Assembly: GCA_002239065.1 (NCBI GenBank)
Contig: MPNO01000029.1
Span: 1 to 50,966, forward strand
Length of the DNA stretch: 50,966 bases
Reading direction: 5' to 3'
From: Defluviicoccus sp. bin129
GTDB lineage: Bacteria; Pseudomonadota; Alphaproteobacteria; MPNO01
Shown here in pieces: positions 45,014-50,966 of this stretch. The position numbers and the translations under genes are program-made. Positions within the stretch are counted from its first letter, which is position 1. Each line of letters starts with the position of its first letter. Under the pieces are notes generated by a model. The model had not been told where the DNA came from. It saw nothing but the letters and a program-made list of their open reading frames with translations, and did no database searches.

Positions 45014-45751
45014 ATGGCCGGCATCTGGGGAAAGATCATCGGCGCCGCCGCCGGGCTCGCGCTCGGCGGGCCGATCGGCGCGCTGATCGGCGGGGTGGCC
45101 GGGCACGCGGTCGACCGCATGCGCGCCTCCCAGGAACCCGGGGAGGGGCGGGACGCGACCCGCGAGATCGCCTTCACCATCGCGGTGATCGCGCTCTGCG
45201 CCAAGATGGCCAAGGCCGACGGCAGGGTGACGCGCGACGAGATCGCCGCGTTCCGGCGGATCTTCCACGTCCCGCCCGAGGAGATGAAGAATGTCGGGCG
45301 CGTGTTCGACCAGGCGCGCAAGGACGCGCGCGGCTTCGAGCCCTATGCCCGCCAGGTCGCCTCGATGTTCGCCGCCAACCCGGCGGTGCTGGAGGAGCTG
45401 CTCGACGCGCTGTTCTACATCGCCAACGCCGACGGCGTCCTGCACCCGGCCGAGCTCGACTACCTGGAACGGGTGGCCGCGATCTTCCGCTTCGACGAGA
45501 CCACCTTCCGGCGCATCCGGGAGAACCACGAGAGCGGCCGCAAGGCGGACCCCTACGCCGTGCTCGGCGTCGACCGCGACGCCGACGACGAGACGGTGCG
45601 CGGGGCCTGGCTCAAGCTGACGCGGGAGAACCACCCCGACCGGCTGACCGCGCAGGGCATGCCGGAAGACTTCGTCCAGATCGCCAACGAGCGCATGGCG
45701 GGCATCAACGCCGCCTGGGACACGATCCGCAAGCAGCGCGGCATACGCTGA
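45014..45751 (+). CDS. DjlA-like co-chaperone (TerB plus J domain)
   Basis: A 245-residue protein. A glycine/alanine-rich hydrophobic N-terminus (AAAGLALGGPIGALIGGVAG) may be a membrane segment. Residues about 50-165 form a TerB-type helical domain (CAKMAKADGRVTRDEIAAFR and YIANADGVLHPAEL with repeated acidic DGxxxxxE turns). The C-terminus is a J domain (PYAVLGVDRDADDETVRGAW) with the HPD motif in ENHPDRL. This is the arrangement of DjlA, which stimulates DnaK at the membrane. It is divergent from parD and has a GGGGGAG box. Confidence 0.87.
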   Translation: MAGIWGKIIGAAAGLALGGPIGALIGGVAGHAVDRMRASQEPGEGRDATREIAFTIAVIALCAKMAKADGRVTRDEIAAFRRIFHVPPEEMKNVGRVFDQARKDARGFEPYARQVASMFAANPAVLEELLDALFYIANADGVLHPAELDYLERVAAIFRFDETTFRRIRENHESGRKADPYAVLGVDRDADDETVRGAWLKLTRENHPDRLTAQGMPEDFVQIANERMAGINAAWDTIRKQRGIR

Positions 45752-45768
45752 TTCGCCGCCCGCCTCGA

Positions 45769-45798
45769 TTGACAAGCGTCGGGCGCAAGCCCGACAAT
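45769..45798 (+). promoter_or_regulatory. Putative promoter with internal palindrome before the ABC operon
   Basis: TTGACA (45769-45774), then an 18-nt spacer and GACAAT (45793-45798). A perfect palindrome GTCGGGC-GCAA-GCCCGAC (45778-45795) fills most of the spacer and touches the -10. That position suits a repressor operator; the same element could serve as a terminator for the gene ending at 45751, though no T run follows. It is 61 nt upstream of the binding-protein start. Confidence 0.45.
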
Positions 45799-45858
45799 CG
45801 TCGGTGCTGAACGGAGGTTTCGATAGCGGAACCGATAACCAGGAGGGGAGAAGCCATC

Positions 45859-47331
45859 GTGCGACAGGATCTTGCGGGATTCCGCGCGTTTGCCGCCGCC
45901 GCCTGCGCGGCCGGGCTGCTGGCCGTCGCCGGCAGCGCCGCTGCCGCCGAGTACGGGCCGGTTGCGCAGCGCGCCATCGACGGCGCCAAGGCCTATGTCA
46001 AGGCCAAGGGGCTGGAGAACCCGAAGCTCGACATTCTGCTCAACTCGCTATACCGCAACTCGTTTCCCGATTTCGCCAGGGAGTGGCAGGGGCTGACCGG
46101 CGTCGAGGTGAAGTCCGAGCCGCTCGGCTACACCGACATCCCGAGCAAGGTGATGGGCGAGGCGGTCGCCAAGACCGGCGCCTTCGACATGTTCAACGAC
46201 TTTCCCTACACCCAGCCCGACGCGGCGAGTGCCGGCGTGCTGAAGCCGCTCGACGAGTACGCGGCCAAGTACAAGCCCGACTTCTCGGGCGTGCCGGAGG
46301 CCTTCATCGCCCAGCAATACTACAACGGCAAGCAGTACTCCTTCGTGCTCGACGGCGACCACATCATCCTGGTGCTGCGCAAGGACATCGTCGAGAACCC
46401 GATGGCCCGCGCCGAGTTCAAGAAGGCGACCGGCAAGGAGCTCGGCTGTCCGGCGAACATGGCGGACTGGGAGGAGCAGGCCAAGTTCTTCCACACCGAG
46501 GCCGGCCAGACGCGCTGGGGCGTCAAGTTCGACAAGCCGCTGTTCGGCGCCATGGGCTACCGGTCGGTGAACTTCTCGCACCGCCATTTCCCGGCCTATT
46601 TCGGCGGGCTCCTGTTCGACAAGGACATGAACCCGCGGGTCAACTCGGACCAGGGCGTCAAGGCGATCACCGCCTTCGCGTCGATCGTCCAGTACATGCC
46701 CAAGGACATCCAGGGCTGGGGCACGCCGCAGATCTACCCGTTCTGGGGCTCGGGCCAGGCCTATTCGGTGATGTCCTTCCCGTCGATCTTCGGCTACGGC
46801 AACGCCAACCCGAAGAGCATGGTGAAGCAGAAGCAGCTTCCTTGCGTCATCCCGGCGACGAATGCGGGCGGCAAGCCGGTGCGCCGCGCCGCGGAGGCGG
46901 CGGGGACGAGCTACATGGTCAACGCCTATAGCGACGATCCCGAGCTCGCCTATTTGTTCATCCAGTGGCTGACCAGCCCGTCGGTGGGCAACCGGGCGAT
47001 CGCCCATCCCAAGGGCTTCTGGGACCCGTTCCGCAAGGCCAATATGGGCGATGCGGGCATCCTCAAGAAGTTCTCCCAGGAGTTCCTCGACACCACGCTG
47101 GAGAACGCGCAGTACACCACGTCGCTGCTCTATATCGAGGGCCACTACGAGTACATGAAGATCCTCGACAACAACCTCGCCGACGTGATGAACGGCAATA
47201 TCAAGCCCGACGAGGCCGCCAAGCGGGTCGAGAAGGGCTGGAACCGCGTGACCGAGGATATCGGCCGCAAGGAACAGATCGAGGCGTGGCGCAAGGGCGT
47301 CGCGGCCGGGCTCTATATCGACAAGCTGTAG
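45859..47331 (+). CDS. ABC transporter substrate-binding protein (sugar type)
   Basis: A 490-residue periplasmic binding protein of extracellular family 1. The signal peptide is residues 1-30 (FAAAACAAGLLAVAGSAAAA then EYG). The mature protein shows LLNSLYRNSFPDFAREWQGL, FDMFNDFPYTQPDAASAGVL, ANMADWEEQAKFFHTEAG and WLTSPSVGNRAIAHPKGFWD, as expected for carbohydrate-type binding proteins. The GTG start has an AGGAGGGGAG box. It is first in an operon with two permeases and an ATPase. The ligand (sugar, polyol or glycoside) is not identifiable. Confidence 0.9.
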   Translation: MRQDLAGFRAFAAAACAAGLLAVAGSAAAAEYGPVAQRAIDGAKAYVKAKGLENPKLDILLNSLYRNSFPDFAREWQGLTGVEVKSEPLGYTDIPSKVMGEAVAKTGAFDMFNDFPYTQPDAASAGVLKPLDEYAAKYKPDFSGVPEAFIAQQYYNGKQYSFVLDGDHIILVLRKDIVENPMARAEFKKATGKELGCPANMADWEEQAKFFHTEAGQTRWGVKFDKPLFGAMGYRSVNFSHRHFPAYFGGLLFDKDMNPRVNSDQGVKAITAFASIVQYMPKDIQGWGTPQIYPFWGSGQAYSVMSFPSIFGYGNANPKSMVKQKQLPCVIPATNAGGKPVRRAAEAAGTSYMVNAYSDDPELAYLFIQWLTSPSVGNRAIAHPKGFWDPFRKANMGDAGILKKFSQEFLDTTLENAQYTTSLLYIEGHYEYMKILDNNLADVMNGNIKPDEAAKRVEKGWNRVTEDIGRKEQIEAWRKGVAAGLYIDKL

Positions 47332-47410
47332 CCCCGATGCCTCGAGCGGCAGCCCGGACGGCGGCAGGCCGTCGTCCGGGCGTCCGCCCGCCGAGGACGC
47401 ATAGTCGACG

Positions 47411-48382
47411 ATGACCGCGCTCAGCGGCACAGCCACGCCCGCGCGCAGAGGCCCGCTCGCCCGGCTGGGCGCGTGGCTGGCCCAGGAACGGGTGTTCCGC
47501 TGGATCCCCTTCGCCCTTGTCGAGGGGACCTTCATCCTGGTCATCATCATCCCGTTCCTGCTGACCATCTACATCAGCTTCCTGCGCTGGCGCGCCAACC
47601 GGCCCTTCGAGCAGGCCTATCTGTCGGGGCTCAGGAACTACGAGGCGGTGCTGTCCGACCCGGGCTTCTGGGCGGCGCTCGGACGCACCTTCTACTTCGC
47701 CGGCTTCGCCGTGGTGTTCGAGCTCGTCATCGGCTTCGTGCTGGCCATGCTGGTGCACCGGGTGGTGCGCGGGCGGCGGATCTACATCACGATCTTCCTG
47801 ATCCCGATGATGGTTGTGCCGGTGGTGGTCGGATACAACTTCTCGATGATCTATATCGACCACGGGCCGCTCAACCAGCTGCTGTTGCCGCTGACGACGA
47901 CGCTCGGCATCGAACCGCGCATCCGCTGGCTGTCCGACCCGCTGGCCGCCCAGTGGGCGATCATCCTGGCCGATGTGTGGCAGTGGACGTCGCTCACCTT
48001 CCTGATCTTCCTGTCCGGCTACTCGGCGCTGCCGCCGCAGCTGATCAACGCGGCCCGGGTGATGGGCGCCTCGCGCTGGCAGATCTTCTGGTGGGTCGAG
48101 TTCCCGCTGCTCAAGCCGGCGATCGTGATCGCCGTCGTGGTCCGCTCCATGGAGGCGCTGAAGCTGTTTGACCCCGTGGTGCTGCTCACCTTCGGCGGGC
48201 CCGGCACCTCGACCCAGACGGTCGCCTATTATCTCTGGGAGCAGGTCTGGCAGTTCAACAAGTTCGCCTTCGGCGCGGCGGCGTCGATGCTGCTCCTGAT
48301 CCTGTTCTCGGCGCTGATCTTCACCGGGATCTGGCTGATGATGCGCGAGCGCACGCGGCTCGAACGGGAGCGCGTCTCGTGA
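47411..48382 (+). CDS. ABC transporter permease (sugar type, subunit 1)
   Basis: A 323-residue permease of the MalF/UgpA class with six or seven helices (ALVEGTFILVIIIPFLLTIY, FAVVFELVIGFVLAMLVH, IYITIFLIPMMVVPVVVGYN and others). The EAA loop is NAARVMGASRWQIFWWVEFP. It forms the pore with the subunit encoded at 48379 and receives substrate from the binding protein at 45859. It begins 79 nt after that gene and its stop overlaps the next start by 4 nt. Confidence 0.92.
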   Translation: MTALSGTATPARRGPLARLGAWLAQERVFRWIPFALVEGTFILVIIIPFLLTIYISFLRWRANRPFEQAYLSGLRNYEAVLSDPGFWAALGRTFYFAGFAVVFELVIGFVLAMLVHRVVRGRRIYITIFLIPMMVVPVVVGYNFSMIYIDHGPLNQLLLPLTTTLGIEPRIRWLSDPLAAQWAIILADVWQWTSLTFLIFLSGYSALPPQLINAARVMGASRWQIFWWVEFPLLKPAIVIAVVVRSMEALKLFDPVVLLTFGGPGTSTQTVAYYLWEQVWQFNKFAFGAAASMLLLILFSALIFTGIWLMMRERTRLERERVS

Positions 48383-49326
48383 CCCCGGGCGCCGCCCGCA
48401 GCGCGGCCGCGGCGGGGAGTCAGCGCCGCCGCCGCGCGGCCTTGCGCCACGCCGTGCTGATCGGCTGGGGCGCGATCATCATGTTCCCGATCTACTGGAT
48501 GCTCCAGACCTCGTTCAAGGACTCCGGCGAGTGGGTGACCTGGCCGCCCAACTGGCTGCCGGAGGACCCGACGCTGAAGAACTACGAGCAGATCTTCACC
48601 TTCGACGTGCAGCAGGCCGGCGTCGCGCGCGAGGCGACCGAGCAGCCCTTCAACATCTGGGGCTCGCTGCTCGATTCGCTGCTGATCTGCACCATCTCCT
48701 CGCTGATCGCGCTGTTCATGGGGACCTTCCTCGCCTACGCCATCTCGCGCTTCAATGTCGGCGGCACGACCTTCCGCCACATGGTGCTGATGATCCGCAT
48801 GATTCCGCCGATCGTCATCGCCATCCCGCTCTTGATGTACTACGCCATCATGGTGCCGTTCGCCACCGAGACGCTGCTGGATTCGCGGATCAGCCTGTTC
48901 GACACGCGCACCGGGGTCAGCATGCTCTACACCACGGTGACGCTTCCCTTCGTCATCTGGATGATGCTGAGCTTCATCGACGAGGTGCCCTACACGCTGG
49001 AACACGCCGCCCGGCTGATGGGGGCGGGGCGCATCTACACCCTGCGCCGGATCGTGCTGCCGCTGGTGGCGTCCGGCATGGTGGTCACCTTCCTGTTCGT
49101 GTTCATCCTGAGCTGGGGGGAGTTCCTGCTGGCGCTGACGCTCACGCATCCCGACGTGTCGACCCTGCCGGTGCTGCTCAACAAGTTCCAGAGCGCATCC
49201 GAGGGCCGGCTCTACGGCCCCCAGGCGGCGATCGGCACGGTGATCACCATCCCGGTGGTGGTCATGGGTATCCTGATCCAGAAGCATCTGGTGAAGGGCT
49301 TCAGCTTCGGCATGATGCGCCGCTGA
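48379..49326 (+). CDS. ABC transporter permease (sugar type, subunit 2)
   Basis: A 315-residue permease of the MalG/UgpE class. The first helix is AVLIGWGAIIMFPIYWMLQT; DSLLICTISSLIALFMGTFL is the next. The EAA loop is HAARLMGAGRIYTLRRIVLP. The C-terminus KHLVKGFSFGMMRR is typical of this subunit. The GTG start overlaps the preceding stop, so the two permeases are translated together. It ends 27 nt before the ATPase gene. Confidence 0.92.
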   Translation: MTPGAARSAAAAGSQRRRRAALRHAVLIGWGAIIMFPIYWMLQTSFKDSGEWVTWPPNWLPEDPTLKNYEQIFTFDVQQAGVAREATEQPFNIWGSLLDSLLICTISSLIALFMGTFLAYAISRFNVGGTTFRHMVLMIRMIPPIVIAIPLLMYYAIMVPFATETLLDSRISLFDTRTGVSMLYTTVTLPFVIWMMLSFIDEVPYTLEHAARLMGAGRIYTLRRIVLPLVASGMVVTFLFVFILSWGEFLLALTLTHPDVSTLPVLLNKFQSASEGRLYGPQAAIGTVITIPVVVMGILIQKHLVKGFSFGMMRR

Positions 49327-49353
49327 GGGCGCCGGGGGAGAAAGGAGGCAGGC

Positions 49354-50436
49354 GTGGCGGGTATTTTGCTCAGGGAGCTGGTCAAGGAGTTCGGCAGCTT
49401 CGCGGCCGTCAAGGGCATCGACCTGGAGATCCGCGACGGCGAGTTCCTGATCCTGGTCGGCCCCTCGGGCTGCGGCAAGACGACGACCCTCAACATGATC
49501 TCCGGACTGGTCGAGCCGAGCGCCGGCGACATCTTCATCGGCGAACGCGCGGTCACCCATACCGAAGCCGGCGAGCGCGGGCTCGGCATGGTGTTCCAGG
49601 ACCTCGCGCTGTTCCCGCATATGACGGTGTTCGAGAACATCGCCTTCGGCCTCAGGGTCAAGGACGTCGCCGGGGACGAGATCCGCCGCCTGGTGCACGA
49701 GGCGGCCGATGCGATGCACATCGCGCCGCTGCTCGACAAGCGGCCGGGCGAATGCTCCGGCGGCGAGGCGCAGCGCGTCGCGCTGGCGCGCACCATCGTC
49801 ACCAACCCGGCGGTCTATCTGATGGACGAGCCGCTCTCCAGCCTCGATGCCAAGCTCCGCGTCGACATGCGGACCGAGCTCAAGCACCTGCACGAGCAGC
49901 TCGGCGGCACCTTCGTCTACGTCACCCATGACCAGGCCGAGGCGATGACCATGGCCGACCGCATCGCGGTGATGAACGACGGCCGCATCGAGCAGGTCGG
50001 CGAACCGCTCGAAATCTACCGCCGCCCGGCCTCGCATTTCGTTGCCGGCTTCTTCGGCATGCCGACGATGAACTTCCTCGACGGGACCGTCGCCGCCGCC
50101 CAGGGCGGGTCGGAGTTCCGCGGCACCGGGCTGGCCGCCGCGCTCGATCCGGCCGCCGCCGCAGGGCTTGCCGGGCGCGACGTGGTGCTCGGCGTGCGCT
50201 CCGAACACGTCCTCGTGGTCGACGCCGACGCGCCCGGCGCGGTCCCGGTCAGGGTCAGCCTGATCGAGCCGTTGGGCGACGCCACCCTCCTGTTCTTCGA
50301 GCATGGCGGGGCGCGGCGCATGGTGGCCAAGGTCGATCCGGACTTGCCGGCTTCGGTCGGCGACGCGATCCATGTCGCGCTCGATACCGCCAACCTGCAT
50401 CTGTTCGACGCGGCCGGCGGTGCCCGTCTGAACTGA
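49354..50436 (+). CDS. ABC transporter ATPase (MalK/UgpC type)
   Basis: A 360-residue ATPase. Walker A is GPSGCGKTTT (about residue 38), the signature is CSGGEAQRVALA, Walker B is VYLMDEPLSSLD, and the switch His is in YVTHDQAEAM. Residues about 240-360 form the TOBE/MalK regulatory domain (GVRSEHVLVV, then VRVSLIEPLGDATLLFFEH). The signature has E where Q is common, still within family variation. The GTG has a strong AAAGGAGG box. It is the last gene of the importer; no clear terminator follows. Confidence 0.94.
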   Translation: MAGILLRELVKEFGSFAAVKGIDLEIRDGEFLILVGPSGCGKTTTLNMISGLVEPSAGDIFIGERAVTHTEAGERGLGMVFQDLALFPHMTVFENIAFGLRVKDVAGDEIRRLVHEAADAMHIAPLLDKRPGECSGGEAQRVALARTIVTNPAVYLMDEPLSSLDAKLRVDMRTELKHLHEQLGGTFVYVTHDQAEAMTMADRIAVMNDGRIEQVGEPLEIYRRPASHFVAGFFGMPTMNFLDGTVAAAQGGSEFRGTGLAAALDPAAAAGLAGRDVVLGVRSEHVLVVDADAPGAVPVRVSLIEPLGDATLLFFEHGGARRMVAKVDPDLPASVGDAIHVALDTANLHLFDAAGGARLN

Positions 50437-50517
50437 CCCCGGCGGGCGGATTCGCGGATTTTCGACGAAAACCTGCAACAAATCGTCGCAGCCGCGCATT
50501 ATCCACCGGTTCCGACC

Positions 50518-50546
50518 TTGACCTGCCCCGGGGCCGGTCATATCTA
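50518..50546 (+). promoter_or_regulatory. Putative promoter of the GcrA-like gene
   Basis: TTGACC (50518-50523) and TATCTA (50541-50546) separated by 17 nt. The spacer contains CCCCGGGG. The start codon is 31 nt beyond the -10, so the short leader would begin around 50553. It is a strong match for a housekeeping promoter in this G+C background. Confidence 0.6.
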
Positions 50547-50576
50547 TCGCGCGTTCCAGAAAAAGAGCGTGCAACG

Positions 50577-50795
50577 ATGTCGGACCGAGCGAAACTCGTC
50601 TCGCTGTTGAAGGCGAGCAAGTCATCCCCATACCGGACCTGCCAGTGGCCATATGGCGAACCCGGCACGAAGGATTTTCATTTCTGCGGCAGGAAAACCT
50701 CGCAGGGTTTTTCCTATTGCGCCGCTCATGTGAAGATGGCCTATCGCGAACCCGAGAGCCGGCGCGACGCCGCTCCGCGCCGCAGCGCGGCCTAG
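50577..50795 (+). CDS. GcrA-type zinc-binding domain protein
   Basis: A 72-residue protein that matches the C-terminal half of the cell-cycle regulator GcrA: RTCQWPYGEPGTKDFHFCG (C22, C37) and GFSYCAAHVKMAYREPE (C48, H51), a probable zinc site. The N-terminal helix-turn-helix of full-length GcrA (about 45 residues, DNA binding) is absent, replaced by a short SDRAKLVSLLKASKSSP leader. In GcrA this C-terminal region contacts the sigma-70 factor. A standalone form could modulate RNA polymerase or GcrA itself. This is an inference from domain resemblance only. Confidence 0.7.
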   Translation: MSDRAKLVSLLKASKSSPYRTCQWPYGEPGTKDFHFCGRKTSQGFSYCAAHVKMAYREPESRRDAAPRRSAA

Positions 50796-50825
50796 CCCGG
50801 ACTTCTCACCACCGTCACGGCCTGC

Positions 50826-50923
50826 GCGGCGCTGTCCGACCGACAGGGCAGGAGAGGCGCGCAGCGCGATGCGGGGACATCGGGCAAGCGCCTCGACGCA
50901 CCCTGTCGGCCGGACAGCGCCGC
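50826..50923. repeat. Long inverted repeat (23 nt arms, 22 matching)
   Basis: The arms 50826-50848 (starts GCGGCGCTGTCCGACC, ends GACAGGG) and 50901-50923 are reverse complements with one mismatch, separated by 52 nt. Inside the loop a second pair GAGGCGC/GCGCCTC extends the fold. The element could be a strong terminator, a structured RNA or a mobile-element end. It lies in the 171 nt after the GcrA-like gene, where no gene was found. Confidence 0.6.
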
Positions 50924-50966
50924 CCTCCGGGTCGCGCCCGGGCGCCCGCCCGCTGCGTCGCGGGCC

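Noticed and set aside
48229..50652. Open frame of 807 codons on the minus strand opposite the ABC importer genes
   Set aside because: Its composition is that of an antisense translation of the permeases and ATPase; no motif or ribosome-binding site supports it.

Overview
The window is high-G+C (around 70% by eye) DNA with alphaproteobacterial gene content and order. Evidence for this is a linked leuA-mreB-mreC-mreD-mrdA-rodA-tRNA-Lys block, a hflK-hflC-DUF2065-degP block, the GEA form of the thiamine motif in acetolactate synthase, a DUF4169 protein and a GcrA-like zinc domain. A Rhodospirillales-like relative is likely, but species or genus cannot be read from the sequence.

Region by region. 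1-4000 is accessory: two tandem tyrosine recombinases (the distal one runs off the left edge), an aldo/keto reductase and a toxin-first HigBA-like pair. 4138-7044 holds an acyl-CoA ligase, a secreted SwmB-type protein and a small coiled-coil protein. 7193-13375 is a peptide ABC transporter operon (oppA, oppBCDF) with a VapBC pair lying between oppA and oppB, joined by stop/start overlaps. 13439-20761 (minus strand) is tRNA-Lys, the rod-shape elongasome genes and leuA. 21153-26442 is branched-chain amino acid synthesis (ilvC, ilvN, ilvB) plus miaA, with a ParDE pair placed in the opposite orientation between ilvC and ilvN. 26679-27373 is a lower-G+C pocket with a retropepsin-like protein and a small partner. 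27500-31315 is the DegP/DUF2065/HflC/HflK block; hflK is frameshifted at a homopolymer. 31495-35076 (plus strand) has mrp, a metallo-beta-lactamase-fold hydrolase behind a 14-bp tandem repeat, and a cytochrome P450. 35172-44370 is a catabolic or oxidative region: a DmdA-like GcvT protein, a dimethylglycine/sarcosine dehydrogenase-like flavoprotein, a membrane protein, a Tat-exported reductase, a VanA-like Rieske oxygenase, a GlcD-like flavoprotein and a DUF1445 hydro-lyase. 44450-44877 is an orphan ParD with a decayed parE. 45014-50436 has a DjlA-like J-domain protein and a complete sugar-type ABC importer. 50577-50795 encodes a standalone GcrA-type zinc domain, followed by a long inverted repeat.

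Together the genes show a chromosomal backbone (cell shape, branched-chain amino acids, membrane protein quality control, nutrient import) interrupted by small selfish or defensive modules: four toxin-antitoxin loci, recombinases and the retropepsin pair. I saw no CRISPR array, insertion sequence or rRNA. The most unusual points are the vapBC module wired into the opp operon, the hflK homopolymer frameshift, the DmdA-like/dimethylglycine dehydrogenase-like tandem, the decayed parE beside an intact parD with its promoter, and the GcrA zinc module without its DNA-binding half.
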